Of a DNA stretch of 5,793 nt, positions 1 to 5,220 are shown piece by piece. The DNA lies in assembly GCA_024762745.1 (NCBI GenBank), contig JANTGV010000087.1, forward strand, positions 1 to 5,793, read 5' to 3'. The translations under genes were made by a program, and so were the position numbers. The notes below the pieces were generated by a model. The model did no database searches and had not been told where the DNA came from. It was given only the letters and a program-made list of their open reading frames with translations. Position 1 is the first letter of the stretch, and every line of letters starts with the position of its first letter. This stretch comes from Sulfurimonas sp. Its GTDB lineage: Bacteria > Campylobacterota > Campylobacteria > Campylobacterales > Sulfurimonadaceae.

Positions 1-1
1 C

Positions 2-304
2 AGAGAACTCGGTAAGTGGTCATACCCACTTAGGTATGTTGGACAGGCACCATTTTTCTTTTATATTTTGCATATTCCTATCTTACATATTGCAGGAGTA
101 GCTTTAGCACTATTTACTTTTGGTGATGCAGATTGGTTATTCAGGGCCGTTTTAGGTCCAACCCCACAAGAGTATAGCTACGGATATGAACTTTTACCTA
201 CATATATAGCATGGGTCGGAGTTGTTGTTTTACTCTATTTGCCATCCCGTTGGTTTGCACAATTAAAAACAAGACGCAAGGATTGGTGGCTTAGTTATTT
301 ATAA
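2..304 (+). CDS. DUF1624 / heparan-alpha-glucosaminide N-acetyltransferase-like membrane protein, C-terminal part
   Basis: This is the last 100 residues of a gene that starts before the window. The frame is open from base 2, and the ATG at 68 lies inside a conserved segment (YVGQAPFFFYILHIPILH), so it is not the start. What is visible is a hydrophobic helix with the 'G..PFFFYILH' pattern, a loop ending in 'YELLPTYIAWVGVV', a second helix, and the tail 'RWFAQLKTRRKDWWLSYL'. This tail is typical of bacterial DUF1624 proteins, relatives of the lysosomal HGSNAT acetyltransferase and multi-pass inner-membrane proteins thought to acylate glycans. The substrate cannot be judged from this fragment, and the conserved N-terminal histidine region is outside the window. 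The family call rests on recognising the C-terminal motifs. Confidence 0.8.
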   Translation, partial: RELGKWSYPLRYVGQAPFFFYILHIPILHIAGVALALFTFGDADWLFRAVLGPTPQEYSYGYELLPTYIAWVGVVVLLYLPSRWFAQLKTRRKDWWLSYL

Positions 305-308
305 CTTA

Positions 309-330
309 TATAATTTTAAAGTGATATAAT
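309..330 (+). promoter_or_regulatory. Candidate -10 boxes for the FIST-GGDEF gene
   Basis: Two exact TATAAT hexamers lie 16 bases apart, at 309-314 and 325-330. The second is preceded by TG with one base between (TGATATAAT, 322-330), a perfect extended -10. From the second box transcription would begin near 337, at the edge of the Shine-Dalgarno sequence. From the first it would begin near 321 and leave a 27-base leader, so the first may be the more useful one. No convincing -35 box is visible, which is usual for housekeeping promoters in Campylobacterota. Confidence 0.5.
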
Positions 331-347
331 GACTTAAAGGGGTTGTT

Positions 348-2030
348 ATGCGAACTTTTAGTACCCAGTTTACAAACAAAGGCCTACTCTCAAGTTTTAT
401 AACTGTGCACGCCATCTCTGAATGTAAAAATACTCTTGTACAGGTTTTTAGTGGTATTATTGATGAAGAGGAGAGTGTCGCTTTGTCCTCTTTCATTAAA
501 GAGCTACTTCCAGATGCAGATATAATCGGTACGACAACGAGTGGAGAAGTGTGTAACGGTAAAATATTTGAAGAGACTGTGACGATCTCTTTTAGCCTGT
601 TTGATACTACGGTAGTGAAGTCAGGCTTTTACCCTCTCGATGAAAAGGTAGAGATAGACAGACTCTCAAATGAGCTTTTAGAAAACAATACAAAAGCGAT
701 AGTCATCTTTAGTGACGGGCTTAAGAGTAATGCGGAACAACTCTTAAAAGATATATATACTCTAAGACCAGACGTAGTCATAGCAGGTGGTCGTGCTGGA
801 GATAATATCCTTTTTGAAAAGACTTATGTCTTTAACGAAGATTGCAGTAGTGAAAACGGCTGTGTTATTGCTAGTTTGAGTGGAGATGACCTGCTTGTTA
901 ATAGTGATTATATTTTGAATTGGACCCCAATTGGTACAGATATGACCGTTACAAAAGTAAAAGGTAACATTCTCTACGAACTTGATGGCATACCTGTTTT
1001 TGATGTATATAAAAAGTATTTGGGTGAGAGTGTAATGGATGACTTCCCTGAATCCTCTTTAGAGTTTCCTTTAATTATCAAAAAAGATCATCTTTATGTT
1101 GCTAGGGATTCCCTAATGAAGACAGATGATGATGCAATTATATATGCAGGGAATTTTGAGGTCGGTGACAGTGTGCGTTTTAGTTTTGGTAATATTGAAG
1201 ATATTACAGATGAGACCTATGAGTATTTTGATAAGTTTAAAACACTACCGGCGGAGTCAATATATGTTTACTCTTGCACAGCAAGAAAATCTCTAATGGG
1301 AGTCAAACTTGAAGATGAGATGAATGTACTTGCATCACTTGCTCCAACTTCAGGCTTTTTCACCTATGGTGAGTTTTTTCATACGGAGAATATTATAGAA
1401 CTTTTAAATGTTACTACAACATTTTTAGCACTCTCTGAATCTTCGAAAATTAAAGATAGAACTCTTAAAATATCCTCTCCAAAAGAGTTCGATAGTGTTA
1501 AAAAGGTTCTGACTCACCTCATTAAAGTAGCGACAGAGGAGTTAGAACATATCTCAACGCATGACCCTTTAACCACTTTGTATAACAGGACAGAGTATAT
1601 CAAACGTCTATCTTTAAAGATAAAAGGTGCTGAGCGTTATAACGAATATTTTGGGTTGATGCTCATTGATATCGATTACTTTAAACTTATAAATGATAAC
1701 TATGGGCACGTTGTTGGCGACAGGGTCTTAAAACAATTAGCAGAAGTATTAAAAGAGAATGTAAGAGAGGATGATTTAGTTGCAAGATGGGGTGGTGAAG
1801 AGTTTGTTATCATTGTAAACTATGCAACTGTTAACGTTTTAGAAAAACTTGCAAAAAAACTTCAAAAAAAGATAGCAGAGATAGATTTTAACCCCGTTCA
1901 AAAATTAACTGTATCCTTTGGCTTTTCTGTTTATATGGAAGGAGATACAGAGGATAGCTTGTTTAAAAGGGTAGATAATGCACTCTACTCTGCAAAAAGC
2001 AGTGGCAGAAACTGTTATGTGGTAGGGTGA
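348..2030 (+). CDS. FIST domain diguanylate cyclase (FIST_N - FIST_C - GGDEF)
   Basis: A 560-residue soluble protein with no signal peptide or membrane helix, expected in the cytoplasm. Residues about 27-215 form a FIST_N sensor domain (early 'QVFSG' and 'GTTTSGE' segments). Residues about 216-375 form FIST_C, with the characteristic 'YVYSCTARK' (306-314) and 'GFFTYGEF' (336-343). FIST domains are proposed to bind small ligands such as amino acids. After a helical linker (about 375-403) comes a GGDEF domain: entry motif DPLTTLYNR (406-414), metal/substrate motif DIDYFK (441-446), active-site GGEEF (482-486), and the RxxD product-inhibition site R473-D476, six residues before the first glycine as in canonical cyclases. 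All key residues are present, so it should condense two GTP to cyclic di-GMP with feedback control. No EAL or HD-GYP phosphodiesterase domain is attached. The start is supported by AAAGGGG at 337-343, though the spacing to the ATG is short. The ligand and output are unknown. Confidence 0.93.
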   Translation: MRTFSTQFTNKGLLSSFITVHAISECKNTLVQVFSGIIDEEESVALSSFIKELLPDADIIGTTTSGEVCNGKIFEETVTISFSLFDTTVVKSGFYPLDEKVEIDRLSNELLENNTKAIVIFSDGLKSNAEQLLKDIYTLRPDVVIAGGRAGDNILFEKTYVFNEDCSSENGCVIASLSGDDLLVNSDYILNWTPIGTDMTVTKVKGNILYELDGIPVFDVYKKYLGESVMDDFPESSLEFPLIIKKDHLYVARDSLMKTDDDAIIYAGNFEVGDSVRFSFGNIEDITDETYEYFDKFKTLPAESIYVYSCTARKSLMGVKLEDEMNVLASLAPTSGFFTYGEFFHTENIIELLNVTTTFLALSESSKIKDRTLKISSPKEFDSVKKVLTHLIKVATEELEHISTHDPLTTLYNRTEYIKRLSLKIKGAERYNEYFGLMLIDIDYFKLINDNYGHVVGDRVLKQLAEVLKENVREDDLVARWGGEEFVIIVNYATVNVLEKLAKKLQKKIAEIDFNPVQKLTVSFGFSVYMEGDTEDSLFKRVDNALYSAKSSGRNCYVVG

Positions 2031-2054
2031 TGTTTCTTTATAAAAAACAGATTA

Positions 2055-2063
2055 TGATATAAT
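2055..2063 (+). promoter_or_regulatory. Extended -10 promoter of the small-protein pair
   Basis: The sequence TGATATAAT is a perfect extended -10 element and is identical to the one before the FIST-GGDEF gene. Transcription would start near 2070, giving a leader of about 27 bases that contains the strong Shine-Dalgarno AGGAGG (2086-2091). This suggests the pair can be transcribed independently of the cyclase gene. No clear -35 box is visible. Confidence 0.55.
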
Positions 2064-2096
2064 AGGTTAATTAGAGTAGAAAATTAGGAGGATGTT

Positions 2097-2573
2097 ATGG
2101 AAGTTTCAAGTCAGACAAACCCTTATCAGACTATGAATATGCAGCAAAAAGCTGTGACTACTCCAGTTGAGCCAAAAGAGCCGACGTATAGTAATGAGGA
2201 TATTTATGAGGCGAGTCAGGGTAACCTTATCCGTAATGATGGTGAGATTGTACTGACACCTCAGGGAGAGAACAATGTTGCTAATGCAAAAGCAGATAAT
2301 GTAGCAGAGGCTGAGGCTCAAACGCAAGCAAAGCAAGACCAAAGAAGAGAAAATGGTGTTGACTACATAGCACAGCAGTCTAAGCAGTCACAGATTGAAA
2401 TCTATCTCTCTGTTGCAACTGATAGTGATGTCTCGATAGGCAATGATACACAAAGTGTGATAGAGTCGCTTCGTGATGTACAAAAACAGAACAGTACGGT
2501 TGAAGCGTATGCAACTTATAAAGAGAACCAAAAGGATCCAGTGGATATATTTGCTAGAGGATTAGCTGGCTAA
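2097..2573 (+). CDS. Small hydrophilic protein of unknown function (158 aa)
   Basis: I do not recognise a named family. The gene has a strong Shine-Dalgarno (AGGAGG, 2086-2091) five bases before the ATG. The protein has no cysteine, no signal peptide and no membrane helix. Residues 1-40 are rich in Gln, Thr, Pro and Asn and probably disordered. A segment 'NLIRNDGEIVLTPQG' (43-57) follows, then an Ala/Gln/Glu/Lys-rich stretch (59-85) likely to be helical. Residues 86-145 ('DYIAQQSKQSQIEIYLSVATDS' region through 'SVIESLRDVQKQNSTVEAYATY') look like a more ordered, partly helical C-terminal domain. It ends ten bases before the next small gene and both have near-perfect ribosome sites, so they are probably made together. 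The cyclase upstream hints at a link to signalling or surface/motility behaviour, but that is context only. It is likely a lineage-specific Campylobacterota protein. Confidence 0.85.
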   Translation: MEVSSQTNPYQTMNMQQKAVTTPVEPKEPTYSNEDIYEASQGNLIRNDGEIVLTPQGENNVANAKADNVAEAEAQTQAKQDQRRENGVDYIAQQSKQSQIEIYLSVATDSDVSIGNDTQSVIESLRDVQKQNSTVEAYATYKENQKDPVDIFARGLAG

Positions 2574-2583
2574 GGAGGATATT

Positions 2584-2808
2584 ATGAATGTAAGTAGCTA
2601 TATATTCCAATCACCTTATTCAAATCAGGTACAGATAGGTCGCCCGGATCCAAATGCACCAAAAGAAGATAATTCAATCCAAACTGCTTCAAAAGCTCCT
2701 GCAGCTACAAATAAAACAGTTCAAGAGGCACAAGCTTTTCAAACAAGTCAGGTTAACGATGTAAAACCTACTGTTGAGTCTGCACAGCTTTTGGATGTTT
2801 ACGCTTAG
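2584..2808 (+). CDS. Small disordered protein of unknown function (74 aa)
   Basis: I do not recognise this protein. Its Shine-Dalgarno AAGGAGG (2572-2578) overlaps the stop codon of the preceding gene, with five bases before the ATG, which indicates coupled expression. The sequence is hydrophilic, lacks cysteine, has no signal peptide or membrane segment, and is rich in Gln, Ala, Asn, Pro and Thr. It looks largely disordered apart from a possible helix at about 44-56. The start 'MNVSSYIFQSPYSNQ' resembles the start of its neighbour ('MEVSSQTNPYQTMN'): a M-x-V-S-S opening followed by a Tyr/Pro/Gln/Asn-rich segment. The C-terminus 'AQLLDVYA' is a short hydrophobic tag. These end motifs could be docking sequences or signs of common descent; both ideas are inference. 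Confidence 0.75.
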   Translation: MNVSSYIFQSPYSNQVQIGRPDPNAPKEDNSIQTASKAPAATNKTVQEAQAFQTSQVNDVKPTVESAQLLDVYA

Positions 2809-2812
2809 TGAG

Positions 2813-2835
2813 TAACTACTCCGTTCTAGTAGTTA
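2813..2835. terminator. Hairpin at the convergent gene junction
   Basis: A perfect 8-base inverted repeat, TAACTACT (2813-2820) and AGTAGTTA (2828-2835), encloses a 7-base loop. It sits where the + strand small-protein operon (stop at 2808) meets the - strand operon (stop at 2816-2818), only seven bases apart, and it overlaps the last codons of the - strand gene. The position suits a bidirectional transcription stop. However, the stem is AT-rich and no uninterrupted T tract follows on either strand, so efficiency is doubtful. Confidence 0.45.
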
Positions 2836-3016
2836 TATCTATCCCTTTCTCTTTAAGGGCATTACCTATTTCGACAATTCTGTTTTTATATTTTTCAGAC
2901 TGCATGAAACCCTCATAGGCATCTAGCTCTTTGTCTTGTACTTTTTGTGCAAGTGTATCCATCTTTAGTAATACTTCTTGTAGTTCTGATTCTAAATCTT
3001 CTACTGTATCAGTCAC
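2816..3016 (-). CDS. Small coiled-coil protein of unknown function (66 aa)
   Basis: The last gene of the - strand operon. I chose the GTG at 3016-3014 because it overlaps the stop of the hydrolase gene as GTGA and has AGAGGA (3028-3023) six bases upstream. The ATG at 3055 would give a 79-residue form but forces a 43-base overlap and lacks that ribosome-site logic. The 66-residue product is highly charged and mostly helical. Residues 2-32 (TVEDLESELQEVLLKMDTLA onward) show a hydrophobic heptad-like pattern expected of a short coiled coil, and a second helix spans about 37-56. There is no cysteine, signal peptide or membrane segment. The function is unknown. Tight coupling to the hydrolase suggests that both are needed in similar amounts, perhaps as partners. 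Confidence 0.75.
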   Translation of the reverse strand: MTDTVEDLESELQEVLLKMDTLAQKVQDKELDAYEGFMQSEKYKNRIVEIGNALKEKGIDITTRTE

Positions 3017-3555
3017 TCTAAATCCTCTTTTATTTTTTCTAGTATCCAGGGCCACTCACCGTATCCGCTATCTGCGTTTATATGCCCTGCGTTTTCTAAA
3101 ACCTTCATCTCAATCCCAAGTGAAGCTTGTAGCTCTTTTGCTTCATCGATACCCATATATGGATCATCTGTTGAACTTATGAGTAGTGCCTCATCAGCAT
3201 GGGGGTTTTTTGGCATCTCCAGAGGAAAAAAGCTCTCTAGCTCTGCTATTTTACACTCTATGCTTGGCGGAGCTACAAGGTAGAGTTTTTTTACCTTTTG
3301 AATTGCATTTGTATTGCACAGATGGAACCAGAGTGTATTTGCAAGTGAGTGACAGATAACAATATCCGGTCGAAAATCATCGAGGTGTTCTAGTAACTCC
3401 TCTTTCCAGTTTGCAAAGTTTGGGAAATCATAGTTGCTAAACTTTAAAAAACTGACAGTTCCATAATCTTTTGCTAACTCACCAGCTAACCAGCTCTGCC
3501 AGTGCGGGTAATCACTTCCCTCCCAACCGTGAAGTAGTAAAACTTTTTTATTCAT
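3013..3555 (-). CDS. RBBP9/YdeN-family alpha/beta serine hydrolase
   Basis: A 180-residue cytoplasmic hydrolase, about the normal length for the RBBP9/YdeN family. The N-terminus has the family signature 'LLHGWEGSDYPHW' (7-19). The nucleophile elbow is C68-H-S70-L-A72, a variant of G-x-S-x-G with cysteine and alanine at the glycine positions, as is common in this family. The acid is Asp130 or Asp131 in 'SSTDDPY' (127-133), and the catalytic histidine is His158 in 'AGHINADSGYGEWP', where the trailing Gly-x-Trp-Pro pattern is also typical. The triad therefore looks complete. Members cleave small esters or peptides in vitro, but natural substrates are mostly unknown. The start ATG overlaps the upstream DUF234 stop as ATGA, and the stop overlaps the downstream gene as GTGA, so the three form a coupled operon. 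Confidence 0.93.
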   Translation of the reverse strand: MNKKVLLLHGWEGSDYPHWQSWLAGELAKDYGTVSFLKFSNYDFPNFANWKEELLEHLDDFRPDIVICHSLANTLWFHLCNTNAIQKVKKLYLVAPPSIECKIAELESFFPLEMPKNPHADEALLISSTDDPYMGIDEAKELQASLGIEMKVLENAGHINADSGYGEWPWILEKIKEDLE

Positions 3556-4367
3556 GATTCTACCAATCCTTTAAAATTTTTAAGAGTGAAAAGTTTGAGA
3601 TTTTCACCTTTAAGAGCTTTGAGTTCACTTGAGTATCCCGTTTTTGAAAAGAGAACAAATATATCAGCTTCTATCTTTGCACTTGAACATAACTCCTGAA
3701 GTCGTGTAAGCTCACTTTTTTTTATTTTAGAATTTGTATATTTACACAGTCCGACTACAGTTTTTCCAGATGCAGTTTTTGCATATATATCAAACTCTAT
3801 ATTATTATCCCAATAGCTTGAAATTTCAGTGATTTTATCCTCTTTGAAGCTGCGTTTTAAGACTTCATGTGAGAGCTGTGTAAATGGCAAGTGAATAAAT
3901 TCCGCTGATCTGTTTGCAAATCTCTGGCGAATCTCTTTATAGTCACCATCACGGATTCCTTTAAAAATAGGTGAGACAAAGGCAAACCAAAATCTTAAAA
4001 AGGGGGAAGTAAAGTAAAGTTTATTGGAAACACTTTCATTCTCGCTCCAAGAGGTAAAGGTGTTTTTAGGTTTTTTAAGTTTTATGATACCGGTTTCACA
4101 GAGTTCCTTGACTGCATTTTCACCAACTTCCTTAGAGACATTTGCACGCTTAAAAGCTGTGTGAGTACGTCCATCACCCATTGCAACACCGCTTAAGATA
4201 GAGTGATAAAGAGGCATACCTTCTGTTAGTTCAGTTACATCATTACGGATATAGCTAAAGTCTGGAAGAATGAGGTTTTCAATAAGTTCCATAGTCGGTT
4301 TTGAAGTATCCATATCACCCCAACCCACACCGCCAAATACAGCGAATTTTTCTAACGCATTTTCCAA
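3552..4367 (-). CDS. Stand-alone DUF234 protein with winged helix and altered PD-(D/E)XK-like domain
   Basis: First gene of the - strand operon. DUF234 normally follows an AAA+ domain in archaeal-type ATPases, but no Walker A motif is present here. Counting from the TTG at 4367 (271 residues), about 52-100 ('LYHSILSGVAMGDGRTH' through 'GIIKLKK') reads as a winged helix and about 115-195 as DUF234 ('SPFLRFWFAFVSPIFKG'). Residues 185-240 follow the nuclease-like pattern of this family: 'EFDIYA' (191-196), then 'VVGLCKY' (204-210). The usual ECK triplet is LCK here (Leu207, codon CTG), so nuclease activity is unlikely. The TTG has no Shine-Dalgarno. The frame stays open upstream to a stop at 4448-4446, encoding plausible sequence (SKETLLEQFQSFYKEY), so the real start is probably near 4436, giving about 294 residues. 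Function is unknown; a DNA-binding or regulatory role is inferred. Confidence 0.85.
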   Translation of the reverse strand: MENALEKFAVFGGVGWGDMDTSKPTMELIENLILPDFSYIRNDVTELTEGMPLYHSILSGVAMGDGRTHTAFKRANVSKEVGENAVKELCETGIIKLKKPKNTFTSWSENESVSNKLYFTSPFLRFWFAFVSPIFKGIRDGDYKEIRQRFANRSAEFIHLPFTQLSHEVLKRSFKEDKITEISSYWDNNIEFDIYAKTASGKTVVGLCKYTNSKIKKSELTRLQELCSSAKIEADIFVLFSKTGYSSELKALKGENLKLFTLKNFKGLVES

Positions 4368-4464
4368 TGTGCTAGGTTTATACTCTTTGTAAAATGACTG
4401 AAATTGCTCTAATAGAGTCTCTTTGCTTAAGATGATGGCTTTGCCTTAGAATATAGTATATGAA

Positions 4465-4470
4465 ATTATA
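4465..4470 (-). promoter_or_regulatory. -10 box for the DUF234-hydrolase operon
   Basis: The - strand reads TATAAT at 4470-4465, and a second TATACT at 4460-4455. Transcription from the first would start near 4458, shortly before AAGG (4447-4444), the likely ribosome site for the upstream-extended DUF234 frame. No -35 box stands out. Confidence 0.45.
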
Positions 4471-4482
4471 CAGGCTTTTTAC

Positions 4483-4488
4483 TATAAT
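4483..4488 (+). promoter_or_regulatory. -10 box for ywbE
   Basis: TATAAT at 4483-4488 would start transcription near 4495, leaving a leader of about 23 bases with TGGAG (4507-4511) before the ATG at 4518. A weak -35 match, ATGAAA at 4460-4465, is 17 bases upstream. It overlaps the first base of the opposite-strand -10 box, so the divergent promoters are nearly superimposed. Confidence 0.5.
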
Positions 4489-4517
4489 GGCATAAAAATT
4501 TTACATTGGAGTCTATT

Positions 4518-4712
4518 ATGTTAAGCGGACAAGAGAGAAAAAATATAAAACATGGGCAGAGTGTGGCTATAGTTTTAAAGCAAGACCAAGAGACAGGTTA
4601 CCTGACAGATGGGATTGTACGAGACATTTTGACGAAATCTCCAAAACATCCTCATGGAATAAAGGTGCGTTTAATGAGTGGAGAAGTGGGTCGGGTGAAA
4701 GAGATTTACTAA
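4518..4712 (+). CDS. ywbE: YwbE family protein (DUF2196)
   Basis: A 64-residue protein of the YwbE family, full length for the family. It is recognised by the run 'GQERKNIKHGQSVAIVLKQD' and the later 'TGYLTDGIVRDILTKSPKHP' and 'HGIKVRLMSGEVGRVKEI', which follow the conserved family layout almost end to end. The cellular role of YwbE proteins is not established; the fold is expected to be a small beta barrel. I start it at ATG 4518, which has TGGAG (4507-4511) six bases upstream. The TTG at 4506 would overlap that ribosome site. It is preceded by its own -10 box and stands 66 bases before the KCG peptide gene, which has its own ribosome site and possibly its own promoter. Confidence 0.93.
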   Translation: MLSGQERKNIKHGQSVAIVLKQDQETGYLTDGIVRDILTKSPKHPHGIKVRLMSGEVGRVKEIY

Positions 4713-4718
4713 TTACAC

Positions 4719-4734
4719 AAAGAGTGCACACTTT
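4719..4734. promoter_or_regulatory. Palindromic candidate operator upstream of the KCG peptide gene
   Basis: AAAG-A-GTGCAC-A-CTTT is a 16-base palindrome broken only by one symmetric A/A mismatch on each side. It lies between ywbE and the KCG peptide gene, about 45 bases before that start and just upstream of a possible -10 (TAGAAT, 4751-4756). A perfect dyad without a loop fits a dimeric repressor site better than a terminator, but the regulator is unknown. Confidence 0.35.
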
Positions 4735-4778
4735 ATATGTACAATTGCTTTAGAATTTGAACTTTAAAAGGATAAAAA

Positions 4779-5057
4779 ATGAAAAAGTCAAGCTTAACAG
4801 CACTATTGATTGGTGCAGGATTATTTATAGCTATGGGAGCAACATCTCTTAGCGCAGAGGGAATGAAGTGCGGTGCTGGCAAGTGTGGAAAAGCAATGGA
4901 GAAGCCAGCAGGTAAATGTGGTGGAGATAAGGCCGGTAAGTGCGGTGATGCTAAAAAAGCAGCTAAATGCGGTAAAGATATGAAGTCTTCAAAATGTGGT
5001 GGTGAGAAAAAAGCTCCTAATAATGCCCCAAAATGTGGTGCTGGTAAGTGTAGTTGA
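4779..5057 (+). CDS. Secreted Lys-Cys-Gly repeat peptide, HvfA-like (candidate copper-binding RiPP precursor)
   Basis: A 92-residue low-complexity protein. Residues 1-26 are a clear Sec signal peptide: MKK, a hydrophobic core about 6-21, and a likely cut after 'SLSA' (26). The mature part has eight cysteines (31, 36, 47, 55, 64, 73, 86, 91), all preceded by Lys and seven followed by Gly. AGKCG occurs three times, plus a final AGKCS. The rest is Lys, Ala and Gly, with no aromatic residue or histidine. This layout matches the HvfA class, secreted precursors with EGKCG repeats whose cysteines are converted to oxazolone/thioamide groups by MNIO (DUF692) enzymes and then bind copper. Here the repeats are AGKCG rather than EGKCG, and no MNIO gene is adjacent in the window. 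The ribosome site AAAAGGA (4766-4772) is six bases before the ATG. An unmodified metal-binding peptide is the alternative. Confidence 0.85.
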   Translation: MKKSSLTALLIGAGLFIAMGATSLSAEGMKCGAGKCGKAMEKPAGKCGGDKAGKCGDAKKAAKCGKDMKSSKCGGEKKAPNNAPKCGAGKCS

Positions 5058-5077
5058 TTTTTATTTCACCTCTGTTT

Positions 5078-5106
5078 TAAACGTTGAGGCAGAGGCCTCT
5101 CGTTTA
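5078..5106 (+). terminator. Hairpin after the KCG peptide gene, possible terminator
   Basis: TAAACG (5078-5083) pairs with CGTTTA (5101-5106), and inside it GAGGC (5086-5090) pairs with GCCTC (5095-5099) around an AGAG loop, giving 11 pairs with a small asymmetric bulge (TT against T). It lies 21 bases after the peptide gene stop. The GC-rich core suits a terminator, but no T tract follows, so it could instead protect or attenuate the transcript running into the DoxX gene. Confidence 0.45.
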
Positions 5107-5220
5107 TAAGACATATTCTAAACTTCGTTCTATCAACCATTTCCCTTTCCTTTCGACTTTTTACACATTAACTACACAAATGACAGCTACAATTTGAGTA
5201 TATAGATTGAGGAGTCTGTT
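5107..5220 (+). promoter_or_regulatory. Leader and weak promoter region of the DoxX gene
   Basis: This gap holds no open frame that looks coding. TACAAT (5188-5193) is a possible -10 box that would start transcription near 5200, without a recognisable -35. The strong ribosome site GAGGAG (5209-5214) sits six bases before the ATG at 5221 and fixes that start. A pyrimidine-rich stretch at about 5138-5160 has no function I can assign. Confidence 0.3.

Noticed and set aside
68..304. ATG at 68 as the start of a 78-residue gene
   Set aside because: The frame is open and conserved-looking back to base 2, so this is the tail of a longer gene.
299..496. Minus-strand open frame of 65 codons
   Set aside because: It is antisense to the start of the FIST-GGDEF gene, has low-quality composition and no ribosome site.
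2106..2342. Minus-strand open frame of 78 codons
   Set aside because: It is antisense to the well-supported small protein gene and is a composition artefact of its Gln/Ala-rich codons.
3014..3055. ATG at 3055 as the start of the small coiled-coil gene
   Set aside because: It would need a 43-base overlap with the hydrolase gene, while GTG 3016 has a well-placed AGAGGA and a GTGA overlap.
2931..3182. Plus-strand open frame of 83 codons
   Set aside because: It is antisense to the hydrolase and coiled-coil genes, which have clear motifs and coupled starts.
4506..4517. TTG at 4506 as the ywbE start
   Set aside because: It overlaps the TGGAG ribosome site that serves ATG 4518, and family members begin at the later position.
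4860..5055. Repeats in the KCG gene as a CRISPR or tandem DNA repeat
   Set aside because: The units are irregularly spaced and vary at silent positions; the periodicity belongs to the protein.
4779..5057. Classical metallothionein
   Set aside because: It has a signal peptide, and its cysteines occur singly in KCG units rather than in CxC or CC clusters.
5091..5100. AGAGGCCTCT palindrome as an operator
   Set aside because: It is part of a larger hairpin (5078-5106) that explains the symmetry better.
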